This document shows positions 43,701 through 56,222 of a DNA stretch of 64,000 bases, piece after piece; the stretch's first letter is position 1, and each line of letters begins with the position of its first letter. Under the pieces are notes generated by a model. It was given only the letters and a program-made list of their open reading frames with translations. It ran no database searches and was not told the DNA's origin. Source of the DNA: Polytrichum commune (taxonomy: Eukaryota; Streptophyta; Polytrichopsida; Polytrichales; Polytrichaceae). The translations under genes were made by a program, and so were the position numbers. The DNA lies in contig OX485809.1 in NCBI GenBank assembly GCA_950295325.1, forward strand, positions 21,636,001 through 21,700,000. The letters run 5' to 3'.

Positions 43701-45782
43701 GCTTTTTACAGTTAGCCATTTTGAGTCAACACAAAAATCCATGTACTCCTAATCTAGTGCATCAACATTGGTCATTCATAATTTTCATGTTTTTCTACCT
43801 TATTCGGATAATTTTTCTCTGTTCTTGTAGGATGTGAAGCATGAAAGTAATGCGAGATGATTAGCAAATCCAAATCATGCATGTAGCCATTTGCCTCATA
43901 ATTTTGAGAACTCGTACAAATATCTTGTTCATTATCAAAGTTGAAGATTCTTGTGCTCGTTAAATGATCATATAGGTTCCTTAATGAAGTTGATTACTGA
44001 ACCTAGAATGCTTAGCATGTTTTGAACACGTAGCCCAATATCTTTTAACCACGTGTCATTATGGTGTCCGTTCTTAGATCCACGCCTAACTACATACCAC
44101 TTAAATATAGATGTCCAAATGATTGTTGTGTTAAAATTGGGCACATCTAACTTATGCAAGGTGATCAAAAGATCGGAGCACGGACATCATCACCAAGGAA
44201 GACTTACCTTAGAGAAGAATGGGAAGTACGGACAAGTGACTGGGCTATAATATATAGTGATTTAAGAAGAATGTACATGGCATCATGCCATTTTTGGGGG
44301 TTGGATTGGCCTTTGGATAAGCTTAATCATCCCCATCAACAAAAGTAGTCAACATGCCTTGATAACCACGAAGCACAAATTAAGGTGGTGTCTTAACTTA
44401 CGGTCATTTTGAGCTTTTGCATTCGAAGTTGTTGAGGGTCATTGTCCCAAAGTTACGGGAGGTACATTGACTTGTCCTAATAGTGGATTTGGGCAAACCA
44501 ACTCATACACTTGTTCCTTGTTGGATGCCTCAACCCTTGCCTCCAAGGAATCAATGTACGGGTTGCTTCACCCTAGTCCTATTAGTGTGGGTTGCCATTT
44601 GGAGTTACAAATTAGTATAACATTTTATGGAGCGTATGGTTTTTTACTCAAGCTACATGAACAATTAGTATGCACATCAACGAACATGATCCCATTGAGC
44701 TTAGACCTTGCATTTGTGTACATGAAGGATGCATTTTGGTGGGAGATTTGTGACCTTGTTGCAGACGTACGGATAAGTGATGAACAACATGTTTATTACT
44801 TTCATTTTATCACAAATTTTTGAAAATGCTTTTTAGATAGCAATTTCCACCATCTACATTTGTTATGGTATTTGATGCCACTTGTGATTTGCAATCACAC
44901 GATGCACTAACTTATTACTCGTGAGTTCAATTTTTACAAACAAAAGTTGAATGGGTTATTTGGACAATATAGAACATACATGACTTTTCTTGGTAAAATG
45001 TTACATTGTTAATGAATAATTATAACATTGCGTAACTCTATATAGTAAGTGACACTAAATACCATAAAGGGTGTATTGAGGTATCAGAACTTGCCCTTGT
45101 AAGGTTTTCGAACCAGTTTACATACAATATGACCACAACCGACCCATAACGTCTATCTCTACTTGAATTTATTGCTTTGCATCATATGAGTTGCATGTAG
45201 AGTAATTGCAATATTTAGCATGGGTAACCATTCAATCCAATTTGGTCAACTCTTAATAAGATTAATTTTGCGAGTTGGATTACAACCAACTACACAAAAA
45301 TGATATTTAGTGTTTGATTATATTTAATGATGTTACTACCCGACCTTGCTCAACACTAATTTTCAAATCCTTGACAATTAGTGTTAGACATAAATGTGCC
45401 GCTACCTTCCCTACTGCCAACTCCTTTCATGTGAAGGATGGATTTCACTGGATTCAACACTAAATTCAAACATGTAACTTCCACATATTACCATAGTTGA
45501 TATTTAGTATTTGATTTTACATTTAATGTTAATTGTTTTCATAGGGTAATTGACATTTAGTGTATGTGTTTGTATTTAGCGTATCGAACACTGAATATCC
45601 TTTTTAGTGTAGTGGTACATTCAATTTTTTTCAAAAATAAATGAATCCTTTTGTTGGGGTTGACAAAATGTATATTATTATGGAAAATATTGTATTTATA
45701 CCTTGTGACCCTAAACTAATCTAATGGTGGACTATTGTTCATATATTGTTTGATGATATGATGGTTCCTATTGGTGGCACCA
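40728..45782. other. gene-poor stretch, repeats only
   Basis: About 5 kb. 43829-44040 is an M7 repeat resembling 885-1080. Near 41260-41292 is a B-box-like sequence (ATGGGTTCCAAGCCCCC) that may be a SINE remnant. Near 41840-41940 are loosely repeated GAGCRRTGAGCAGTA phrases. Frames at 44467-44823 and 41303-41575 have no recognisable content. Phrases such as TGATATTTAGTGTTTGATT (45301-45560) recall M1 ends without a full element. Confidence 0.4.
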
Positions 45783-46130
45783 CGGGCTTGGCCTGGTGGT
45801 TAGGGCTCGTGGCTCCCAATGAGGAGGTTGTGGGTTCTATTCTCCATGCCGGTGTGGTGCTCACCACCTTAGTCCACTCAACTATGGTGGGGGGTCCTTG
45901 GACCTTGTTGTATGGGTACCTCAAAGCCCTTTGGGGGGATTCCATGTCCAGTATCCTCAAGGCATTAGTGGCTAGCTAGGAACTAGTATAGTGTGTCACT
46001 ATAGTGTCCACCCCGAGAGGGGTTAGTAGTCATGCACCACTGGTATTATGCCCTATGGGTTTAATGCCAAGGGTGGGTTGAACGGGCATTCCAATCATGC
46101 TGATCACATGGTCAGCGTTTCTTCTTCGTA
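45783..46130 (+). mobile_element. tRNA-derived SINE-like element
   Basis: The 5' part has a pol III A-box-like TGGCCTGGTGG (45789-45799) and a B-box-like GGTTCTATTCT (45833-45843) at tRNA-like spacing. Around them are GGCTTGGCCTGGTGGTTAGG and GAGGTTGTGGGTTC, the arrangement seen in plant SINE heads. The 3' part (GTGTCCACCCCGAGAGGGG onward) recurs, diverged, at 54969-55102. Both copies finish at a YTTCTTCTTCKTA tail. No protein. Confidence 0.6.
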
Positions 46131-46314
46131 TTGGTAAGATTTTATCAGAATGTGCTTGTGGGTGTCAAGGTTTGTAAACCCAAAATCAACACCACGTACC
46201 ACAATCATGCATTGGAAAACCTCGAGTATATGACATTGTTATGTTGTCACTATTTGTTGTAGTTTATGAGTTGGTTATGGTTATGCTTGCCTTATACCTC
46301 TTGGTGAGAGGAAA

Positions 46315-47500
46315 TTTTGCATACGAGTGTACCTCTCATTCATCGAATATAAAAGCATGAAATAGATGCATGTTTATTTAAGTTGATTTGACATCATAAG
46401 TACACTACAAGCATACGAGACTTGGGCATTACGTCATGTGTCGATGGAAAATATGTAAATTTGCCATTATGGTATATTTATATGTTTTTTTATTGACGCA
46501 GATTATGTTGCTCAAGTCTCATATGCATGTAGTGATAATTAGCTTTAAAGACCCTAAATTACTCTAGTTGACGTCAATCGCCATAGATGATTAGCCATAA
46601 ACATACATGATGTCAAATTTGTATGTTGAATTGATGTGAGGTATGCTCGTACATGACAACTGCCTCTTGGCATGTCCCAAGTTGGACCATTTGCGTGATG
46701 CTAATTCCTCAATTCATTGCTTCAATTTGAAACCAACATGAATGATGTCAATTTTGTAAATAAGGTACATGCATCGATGTGTGAATAGAATTTTTCTGTG
46801 AATCTACCATTGTGATAAGTATCCACATTCTCTTTCCCAATTTGTTTCCAAGTTTCACACGTTGGTGGTGATAATTAGCTTCAAAGACCCCAAATTACTC
46901 TAGTTGAAGTCATTTGAGACGAATAGCCACATCAAACCTATAGCATGTAAGAGGGTTTTATGTTGAACAGAGGAGAGGTCCACTCATATGCAACAATTCC
47001 CTCTCCAAGATGACCATATGCGTCATTCTAATTCCTCAAATCACTGCTTCAATTTGAAACTGACATGACCAATGTCAATCTTGTGAATAAGATACACGCG
47101 TTCATGCATCGACCAAAAAGAAAAAGAAAAAGAAAAAGAATGTCAAGCTAAAACTGTGATAAATATCCACATTCTCTCACCCACGCAAGAAGTGTGTTCC
47201 AAATTTCATACGCTGGTGATGATAATTAACATCAAAGATCCCAAATTACTGTAGTTGAAGTCGCTTCATAACATTATTTAGATGCATAACAATGTTATGT
47301 TGAGATGATTCGCCATGTCAAACCTATAAGTTAGCAAGTGAGAGGGTTTTACGTTGAATGGACATTCCATTGCCCTCCACTCCCTTCGACGACCATGTGC
47401 ATGATTCTCTAATTCCTCGCTTCACTGCTTCAATTTCAAACTGACATGAATGATGTCAGTAGATTGTGAAGAAGATACATGCACATACAGACACGCTTTC
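46315..47500. repeat. M6-related element expanded into a three-unit tandem array
   Basis: An M6 left end (TTGCATACGAGTGTACCTCT) lies at 46317, and M6-like right ends occur near 46635, 46980 and 47355. The phrase TGATAATTARCWTCAAAGA plus YCCAAATTACTSTAGTTGA starts near 46532, 46868 and 47220, giving periods of about 335 and 352. Each unit includes CTAATTCCTC, CTTCAATTTGAAACYRACATG and TATCCACATTCTCT. An (AAAAAG)n tract lies at 47115-47140. Non-coding. Confidence 0.7.
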
Positions 47501-47814
47501 GAAAGCAGGAAAAATTGCACCAGATGCACAAGCAATTAAGGACGTATGTAGCTTAGCTTATCCCTGCTGAGACTGCTAATTAATAAAGAGACAGGTCAAG
47601 GGGTTTGGTACTCGGTACTTTGCCATGAAGTATAGGTATAGTTTTTTTTAGCTTTGTTTTTTTTGACTCGATTGACCCTTCCGACTGAAAGATCTGAGAC
47701 TCTGAGTGTTGTAAGTTGTGTACTATACTTTGTCACAAGACAACCGAGCTTCACTGACATGCTTGCAGGAGTATCGCCTTATGATATTTTGAGTAATTGT
47801 GGTGGCACCTCGTG
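47501..47814. other. spacer, nothing recognised
   Basis: About 310 bases between the M6 array and an M3 repeat. No frame, repeat or motif of note. Confidence 0.4.
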
Positions 47815-48256
47815 AATCCTGAGGGCCCAAACGAAAGTGTCCAAAGACCATCCTCCCAAGACACTTCCACAATCATGTAGTGTGGTCACGGGCTTGTAAG
47901 TCATATGTGATTGGCCCCTCAACCTAATGCTATTTCAATGAACTCCTATTCACGTGGGGTCTTCACACATGGTAAAGTATACTAAATTAACGGTTGTGAG
48001 ATTTTGGAGTGCCATGGTCTTCTGGTTTCGTGTTAAACCTGCTTCCAAGAGGTGGCTTTTGAAGAAAGTCCAAGTGACCATGAAACATGATCCGTTTGAT
48101 GTCATGTAGAAATCCATGTAGGTTTTACATTCACCTTGCATTAACTTATTCCGTTGGTCCCTCAAGTGTAGTGTGAAGTGAACTTGAAATGGCTCCACTT
48201 TTTCCACCAATGAGAGTGCTTGAACTGCGATGGTCACGGGCTCTCAATCTCATGAT
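47815..48256. mobile_element. M3 repeat, copy 2
   Basis: Aligns with most of 10888-11349. Shared phrases include ATCATGTAGTGTGGTCACGG, GTGCTATTTCAATGAAC (TGCTATTTCAATGAAC here), GGAGTGCCATGGTCT, CAAGTGACCATGAAACATG and ATGAGAGTGCTTGAA. The outer AGGGCCAC...GTGGCCCT ends are degraded here, so it is an old copy. Confidence 0.65.
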
Positions 48257-50585
48257 ATTTTGAGGTCCGAATAGGGCTGTTTAGACACTTAGGGGTTGCT
48301 TAGAGCCAATTGACACTAGAGCTTGAGGGCCCTTGACCCGTGGTATACAAACTTTGTGATTGGTCGAGAATCCCGAGATTGTCCAAGTTCCCTTGCCACA
48401 AGATCTTGAGGGCCCGAGTGACCCAAGAAATACAAATGGATGAAATTTTATAATGATGGCTTCCTACATGACACCAACTGGATAATGTTTCATGGTCTAC
48501 CGGATATTGCGTTAGGCCCATAAAAACCAAGTGAGTTTATCGGAAAACTAGGACCATGACAAGCAAATTAAATTGCCATTGATTCCTATACCTATTATAT
48601 AGTCATGGTGGGGACCTGGACTACCTACTATCTTGGATTATCCATAAAATATGTCGTAGTCCCCAACATGGTCCATTTTCACTTTCACTTTCCCTAAACT
48701 CGAGGACCCATCAATTGCAAAATTGGATCTCCATTTCCCACAACACGACCTTTGCATGATTTTCAAGGGCCCTTAGATTTTCACGGTCACTTGCTCATTG
48801 CCCGTGTGTAAAGCGGTCCTTAATCAACTTTTTGGGCCGATAATCCGACTCCTTGAGCCCAACAAGGTATGAAAGAGCTGGTTCAAGTTGTCACTCATTC
48901 AATGAGGACCACAAGCAAGTGGTGGTGTGTGTTGCTAGAATGTGGACTCACTGTAGAGGAGGAAGTGGTATCTTAACTTATTAGTTATGCTTGAGAAATA
49001 GGCATGTTTTTTTTCAATGACAATAGAAAGCGCAAGTTATAGCTTAGCCATAGCTTACCTATATATACATATAATGTAAGCAAAGTGACAATTCCATGGC
49101 ATTGAGAGACTTTGTACCCAAGCCCAATATGGCACCTGTCATTTTGGCAAGCATTAATGTTGGTGACTGGCACTCATGGTCTACATTGACAACTTAGTTT
49201 TATTAAGGTAAAGTATACTCCTTAACCAACACTTGACCTAATCCAACATGCACAATGCCCCCTTCCCACCTAACTTTACCAATTAACCAAAGTCTTTCCT
49301 AAAAATTGGGTAAAGTTCTTTCGGTTATAGCGGAGGCATCCAACTACCCCAATGCCCTTACAAGAACTTGTTCTAGACATTTTCGAGTAAGTTTTAGTTA
49401 AGTAGTTTTCACACATGTTCATTGTTTTATCTACCAAGCAATGAATGTTGGATAGTTTTTGTCCATCCCCATATGCCTTACTACTCATCTATCTTACCAT
49501 CGGTTTTTGTTAATGAAGCACCTCGTGACCCCATAGCTAAGACTAAAACCAACCAATTAGAAGGGCCGGAGGCGACAGTTTTAAAGATCTTACATTCTTG
49601 CCTCATCTCTAGGTACTAATGGGAGAGTCAATGTTTGAGGCTTAGAACCTCCACTTTCAAACCATGCCACATCATTTGCCAACTAGGCTTGGGACTAGAT
49701 AGCGTCGATGGTGTGAAGGCCGTGTTTTTAGAACGAACTTTTAGGCTTAGCTATAATCAAGTGGGAAGGGGACATAAATCATGTGCAATAGGTACATATT
49801 GGTTATACACAACTACAACATGTGAACATGTGATATAGGTGTTGGTTTTAGGTCATCTATGAATGAAATTTTAAATTCTTATAACTTTTGCATAAGGTGT
49901 CCAAACAATAGAGTTATTTATAAAGTCTCTCAAAGAGAAATGAAATCATGGGTTTGATGCTTCTTTGAGAAAACTCTCCATTAAGAGCTCGTTAGCTCAT
50001 CTTGTGTCGGAGCCTATTTTGAAAGATGGGTGAACGTTTTGGGGCCTCCTTTTTCCCACCTCTCAAACTTTGAGTAAATTTTAGGACCTAAGGTGGGGTA
50101 TGCGCACGGGATCTGCTATCCTAAATCATGCATTGGCTATGCAAGGCTAGTTTGGCCCACCCACCCTTGTAGGACAAATTAAAAACCCGTTTTTTAATAG
50201 CCTGACACCACGCTTTGTGTAAGGTAATTTAAGCATTAAGAAACTTGAGTGAATTTGTTTTAATTCTTATAAACTCGTGGTTTGGGACTAAACCCACAAT
50301 TTCATATGCATAAATCCTCTTGATCTTGTGGAAAAGAAAACATAGAAATTTGAGAAGCCTAATAAAAGAAGACATGCTCAACGCTTATTTTGACAATTTA
50401 GGTTTTAATAAATATATTAAAGTAACGTTGGGGTTTCTCTTTACACCGACGTGAATGGGAGCCCGTTCCTCTATACCGTGATCATGTTTGACCAAGTGTC
50501 ACCATAAGGATACTTCCTCCCTCTTGGAAGGTGGGCTCCTTTAGTTTTCAGGGAAAGTGCTATACCTAGCCTCTAGGGGGGGGAT
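48257..50585. other. intergenic stretch, nothing recognised
   Basis: About 2.3 kb. Several GAGGGCCC-like phrases at 48320-48420 and 48770-48800 recall the M3/M4 ends. No element with two ends could be drawn and no protein-like frame was recognised. Confidence 0.4.
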
Positions 50586-51425
50586 CAATGGGGGGTTGTT
50601 TGTTGTCTAACTTTCGTTTGTGTAATATCAAGTATGTGAGGTATTTAATGGCAATTTGGTGTAGATGTTTCATAAGTGTTTTGATTTCGCTTTTGGGTAT
50701 TTTGGGTTTTTACAAGTCTTTAATCGGTTGTTTGTGAATAGCCCATCTAACGCCAGCTGTGATAGTGATGAGAGGGTTGACTTGCCATCTGGTTGTTTTG
50801 AGTGTTTGGATGAGTGGGTTGTATTTTGCGGTTTTTTTAATGTGTGCATATTTGAGAATTTGTCGTGGCAATATGTGAATTCAATGAATTGTATGACATT
50901 TGGTGGGGTTGGCGTTAAGGGGGGGGTGGCTTTCGGTGGGGGCGCCTAGTACACATAGTATGTCTGGCCTAAGTCTGGCTAAGCATGTGCATGGTGTGGT
51001 GGGACATGTACATTTGAGTAGCCATGGTGGGACTGTGTTGTCTTGTGGTCCAGAGTTTTGGTTGCCTGCATTTATAACGGTATAGAATCTTGTATGTTTG
51101 CTTGATCATAGTGTGTGTGCGATTTGGTGGACTGCTTTATTATGGCGTGCTGTACGCAACCCCTTTAAGTGTTGGCTTGAGCATGTAGAGAGTAAATGTG
51201 GCCATGTGTCCATGGGCATTGTTAGGGCATAGTGTAAAGTTTGGGTTTGGGTATATATTAAGCCAGAATATATTTTTACGGTGGTTACCCATATATTGGA
51301 CATATCGGAGTTTTAGAGTTTGTGTAATTTTGGCGTTTGTGGTTCCAGGCTTTCCCAAATTGGTTGGAAAGTTTATGGTTGATTTGGTCGTTGAATGTCA
51401 ACAATTTAGGTATACTTACCTTACT
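50586..51425 (+). other. G+T-rich strand-skewed segment with a 94-codon frame
   Basis: The plus strand is about 70% G+T (roughly 72% over 50641-50940, counted by eye), unlike the flanks. A frame at 50665-50949 starts with ATG and is Phe/Gly/Cys-rich; it has a plausible middle (D-S-D-E-R-V-D-L-P-S-G-C-F-E-C-L-D-E-W-V) but no recognised family. The skew alone would create Phe, Val, Leu, Gly and Cys codons, so the frame may be a by-product. Origin unknown. Confidence 0.4.
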
Positions 51426-51600
51426 CATAACATTGTTAAGTAGTTTGCGTTTGTTCATGTGGACCTTGAAAGTATAACCATGGGATGCCCAACCTAGTGC
51501 AATTTCAAGCTTAATCTGAGCCGCCTTGCACTAAATTGGGGATCCCATGGTTATATTCTTAGGAATCACAAGAACAAACGCACATTGCTTATAATGTTAT
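51426..51600. mobile_element. 175-bp foldback with ~75-bp arms
   Basis: The left arm 51426-51502 and right arm 51526-51600 are imperfect inverted repeats. Both contain TATAACCATGGGAT and, further out, TTGCGTTTGTTC or its inverted form GAACAAACGCAC. The loop is 51503-51525. The stem has scattered mismatches, as in a plant pre-miRNA or an old foldback MITE. It directly follows the G+T-rich segment. Confidence 0.7.
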
Positions 51601-51780
51601 ATTATTTCCGCCTTCAAAAATTGCTTTAAAGTGAACATGGGTCAGTGTAATTTGAAATTTTGGATGATAGTCAATTCTCTAGATTATGCCATTGCGACCC
51701 GGGAATATATAATAAGTTATATTAGATGCTCACGGGCGAGGAGGTTGAGGGAAGTAAGTAAGAGGGGCCTTATTAATTTA

Positions 51781-51835
51781 CACTGCACTGCACTTCACTT
51801 CACTTCACTTCACTTTACTTCACTTCACTTCACTT
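51781..51835 (+). repeat. (CACTT)n microsatellite
   Basis: About eleven pentamers beginning CACTGCACTG and continuing as CACTT units with one CTTTA variant. Non-coding. Confidence 0.9.
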
Positions 51836-52894
51836 ATGTCTCACAAAAGTTAAGTGCTGACATCCTTACGGAGTCACAGCCTGGACCCTGAACTGAAGCG
51901 AGATTTTTTCTTTTCTTTTCTTTTAAAAGGGTCTGGACGAGGACATTGACAAATCTCTCAACACTAACTTAATAAGGGAATTACTTCCCCGGCTCCCGTT
52001 TCAGCTCCCACACTTGAGCAACTTCTTGGTTCCGGTTACAAACCGATTCTCTTCGTCTCGCTCAATGTTGATCCTAAACCACCCAATCAACACTAAATAC
52101 GAACCTCACATTATTTGTCACTCTTCGTAGAGGAAATCCATTTGAGCATGATGGTTTTTACAATGTTGCAATTGTCGTCGCTCCCGGAGCGCTTTTGGGT
52201 CTAAATTTCAATCATCCGTGACAATAGTTTACTACAAAATGTAAGGATGCAAAAATGTACCAGTCTTTGTTTCAATAAAATTTGGAATTTGGGTGAACTA
52301 AGATTAAGCGGGGATGACAATACTTGTGAACTTTCATTAGAAAAGTTGCCACAATGACATAAAATACGGTGTGACACTAAATACATTGCTGAATGCACTA
52401 CACTGTGTACGGTATTTGGTGTTTGTAGGCCGTTTTTGGGGTCATAGCCAGGCCGAACCATGCAATTTTCAAATTTTAGTGGTTTTCATCTAGTGTTTGC
52501 TACTTATGATTTCATCCATAGTAGGATCAGGAGGCTATTGCCGTGACAAGTTAGTTATTGCTTTTAACCACCTTCTTCTTCCTCACGACTCAATGAGGAG
52601 AAGGCTGCCCAAAGAAAAAGTATGTTATTTGTCTAGCATAGTCTTAGTGTAGAAGCATGGGCTTTTTGTATCACCAAAACTTTGAGAGAGAGTTCGGGTG
52701 CATAGATGTTGGGCTAATCCCAAGTGAGATGCTTAAGGACATGAGAAGTAGGCGGACATGGCGGAATGATTCGGACTCTAAAATTTATTGACAACTCTGA
52801 TATGAGAGCGAATGGCTTTGAAGGGCCATTATCTTGAGGCGTTATACATGGCAAATTGATTGATGGATGTGTGAATTTGGAAGTGTATGAGAGA

Positions 52895-52934
<40 letters not shown>

Positions 52935-54362
52935 CAACAACTATATGTATGGTCCAAGCAATCAAATTGTTAAGAGTGCGAATAAGCTAATTGAAGGCTA
53001 TAAGAGCTTGAGTTGATGCAATTGAAAGAAGTTTGGAGATAGCCTTGTGAGAATAGGATTGTTGAGAAAGAGGGTAAGTTGGATTAGGGCGTGACTGAGA
53101 GAATGATCGTGAGGAAGATAGCTCGAGCACAATCAAACTGAAAGTAATGTGGATGGTGGAACAAAGAATGAGAGTAAGTGAGGAAACTTTGGGCAATAGA
53201 CTAAGGAAGACAAATGAATGGAAGGTTGTAAGAACTAAGTCGATGGAGATAACAAATCAATGAAATTATGAGAGTGGACATGGAGTCTACGAGGAAATTG
53301 CACATTAGTAAGGGAAAGAGAGAATTGAGGATGTGAGAATCATAGTCCTACTTCAACATGTATCCTTGGTAATGTCCCAAGTAGGCAAAACGTGAGAGAG
53401 ATTGCAAGAGGCATGAATGATAAATAACACAAGAGAGAGCATGTGTCAAGCTTCACTCAACCTATGAGAGGGAGTGCATATTAACTGCCAGGTCAAAGGC
53501 AATTGCCTTGAGTTACAAAAAAGAATGTTAGTCATTTGAAATTGAAGAGTCAAAAAAATTTTGAGAGAAGACTTGAAGGTGGAGGGATGGCCATACCAAT
53601 GGAAGGTTAAGAAGGGGAAATCCCCAAGTGAAGCGAGAAAGCAAATAGACCAAGTGGAAGACGAAGGTTGAGAGGGCATAGTTGACATCAATGAGGGCAA
53701 TAGGCCATAGCCATTACTTATTTTGTGCATGCTATACGTAGCCAATGACATTATTGTGGTCGAAAGAAGAACTTACCCCACTAGAATAAGTTTGTATCCA
53801 ATGAAGACTATTTAAGCACAAGAGACAACCTAAATACTATACTAAAGGATTTAGCCTATCTTGTTGAGGCGTTGTTATTGTGTTAACCCATGTGGGTGAT
53901 TCTTGAAACAAGTTGCTAGATCCACTGAAGACAAAGGTTGTGATTATAGTTGTGAAGACTTGCATGATGGTTGTAAGTTGATTAAGAGAATTTAACTTTG
54001 AGATTATGGCAAGCATAATTCATGACAATTTAAGACTATGTAGTTACTCAAAAGATAATACCCCAAACATTGTCATGATTATGAGCCATTGACTACTTAC
54101 CAAGCTTTTGAGCTTCATGACTGACATAGAGGATGGAATTAGAGTGACATGAGTCCACATACATAGGACAAAACCACACACAACTGAGAAAATACCATTG
54201 AACCATAAGAGTGCGAATTAAGCTATACTAAGAAGGAATGAAGGAGTAAGAGACATTTATTGTTGTTAGAAACATGTGGCATTAATCCTTAAAGACACTA
54301 GCTCAACCTTTCACGAGACCTTATACCATGGGTAAGTTTAAGTGATAGCAAAAACCAAACTA
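51836..54362. other. gene-poor stretch, purine-rich in part
   Basis: About 2.5 kb. 52140-52470 shares scattered phrases with M1 (CAATGTTGCAATTGTCGTC, TCAATCATCCGTGACAATA) and may be a degraded copy. From about 52690 to 53700 the plus strand is purine-rich, with long GAGAG-containing runs. The minus-strand frames there (53751-53446, 52965-52714) mirror that composition and show no recognised domain. Confidence 0.4.
52894..52934 (+). repeat. (TG)n(AG)n compound microsatellite
   Basis: About eleven GT units followed directly by about eight GA units. Non-coding. Confidence 0.9.
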
Positions 54363-54673
54363 TAGTGTCATGTATACTATTTGCGAAGGGCCTAAACTAG
54401 ATGCCTACCAATCTCAAAGTATCACGCCCACTAATTGCCAATACGATCCCATTTGTCAACATAAGCAACTTCTTTAAGTGAAAAAAAATCCACATTATGA
54501 CATTTAGTGTAGCACGTTAGGATACTTTAGATAATAATCTTGCTTTTTAAGTATGCAAGGGGTAGATTTTTGGAGCGTACTAATGACAAGTGTCATGTGT
54601 TTAACATTTTAGTATGCAAGAGGAAGATATTCTTGAACATACTAATGGCATGTGCCATTTGTGTAAACTTTAG
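54363..54673. mobile_element. M8 repeat, copy 2, with duplicated right end
   Basis: Aligns with 16337-16585, including TAGTGTCATGTATACTATTTG at the start. Near the right end the segment starting AGTATGCAAG occurs twice (about 54550 and 54613), where copy 1 has it once. Confidence 0.6.
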
Positions 54674-54968
54674 TCAACTTCTGGACCATTGTGTAACATA
54701 GGCATGCACTTCACAACACTTTGAACATACTCATGCCATGATATTAATAAGTGTACTTGAATGCCATGCAAAGCTTAAACTCCCTCCCCCACAAATCTGG
54801 AACACATTAAACAAATCAACTTAATCGCCATACAATACGCACACCTAATACTAGTCCATAAAAGGCGAATAGAAAATAGACAACCTATCACAGACATACA
54901 AAATCATGTATAAGTTAGAAAAAAACACATATTACCAGTTCACCGGTAAAACCACGTGTCACTAACAT

Positions 54969-55102
54969 AGTGTCTACTCCCTGCAAAGGGTGAAGTAGTA
55001 TTACACCCAACGCCATTACCCTGGGGTATGGCCAAGGATGTTCTACGAACATACACTCTAGTCACTCCGGCCCCCTAACGGGGACTGGAGTTCTTCTTCT
55101 TA
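54969..55102 (+). mobile_element. 5'-truncated SINE-like copy
   Basis: Resembles the 3' part of the 45783-46130 element: GTGTCTACTCCCTGCAAAGGG, a TATGGCCAAGG block and a GTTCTTCTTCTTA tail in the same order. It lacks the A- and B-box head. 5' truncation is usual for retroposed copies. Confidence 0.5.
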
Positions 55103-55282
55103 TGTACTTGGATGCCAAGAGTCATGTGGTGACACTTGCAGTGAAGTTGTTAATCATGAATGTAACCTAGCATACGCTTGAAAATAGGATAAGTGACACT
55201 ATTACGCATGCGATTCTAAATATCATAAACGGTGTAGATTGTCAACATACAATTTGATATTTGAATTTATGAATTAAACAGC

Positions 55283-55655
55283 TACACTAAATATGATATA
55301 TATTGTCATATGGTATTGAATGTCACTATGGTAACTTTTCGGATGACATTTCTCGTGAGTGAATTTACAGAAACTGTCATGGATGATGGATGAGTTCATC
55401 CATTGGCCAAAACCCTACCTTCTCTTGTCAACAACTTGTGATGAAATATTGTCATGGATGACTGGATTTTGGATGAAAACTCACGTAGTAACTGACAGTA
55501 ATTGCAACACTGTAAATCTACAATCCCGCAAAAAATTTACAAGGAATGACAAATAATGTTGGGTTAGCATTTAGTGTTGGTGACACTATATTGTAGTTTA
55601 TAATTAGTATCGATCAAGACAATTAGGATGGGTGATAGTAAATATCATACATATC
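55283..55655 (+). mobile_element. M1 element, copy 2
   Basis: The left end TACACTAAATATGATAT is identical to the M1 end at 34876. The right end is diverged (AGTAAATATCATAC). The interior aligns with the reverse complement of 34876-35231. A 65-codon frame inside has no recognised content. Confidence 0.75.
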
Positions 55656-56222
55656 TCTCTAGCAACTTGGACACCTTTCTACCTAAAATTAATTAAAGTG
55701 CAAAAGTAAGTTAGGCAACCCATAAGAAAAACATCTAAAATTGGGCAAATCAAAAAAGTAATTAAAAGTAATTTAGACATTCATTCCCGTGTGCTTGTCT
55801 CATTCCCGTTTTTATGGTAGCGTGTTAGCATGACTTGTGGAACAAACCCATGCTTGAGCAAATCCATACTTGTATTGTTTTTAGACCACGAGTAAGATTG
55901 ATGCAACGTGAAAACACTGTTGGAGTTATTTGATGCTACTTTGTTGGTTTTCAGTGAATGTCACTTGCATTACTATGATTTTAGGCACTCTTTAAATGCT
56001 ATTTCTTCTTCTTCTTTTTTTTGGGGGGGGGGACACTCCATGAAACTATTTTACCATAAATTTAGGCACCTTTAAAATCAATTGTTTTTTTGCCCAAGCC
56101 GCTAGAGAGCTACGGCATTTAGTGTAGCTTTTGTTGTGTAGAGGCTAACTAGGCAATTCCCTCAAGACCTACTACATTGCAACAAAATGTAGAACAAATC
56201 AACGGTCGGGGAGAACATGTAA

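Noticed and set aside
44467-44823. 118-codon plus-strand frame
   Set aside because: No recognisable domain, A/T-rich codon use like the spacer, no splice or promoter context.
51781-51835. Short repeats as a CRISPR array
   Set aside because: Contiguous pentamers without spacers in a plant nuclear genome; a plain microsatellite.
53446-53751. Minus-strand frame as a retroelement pol remnant
   Set aside because: No reverse transcriptase, protease or integrase motif; composition follows the purine-rich plus strand.
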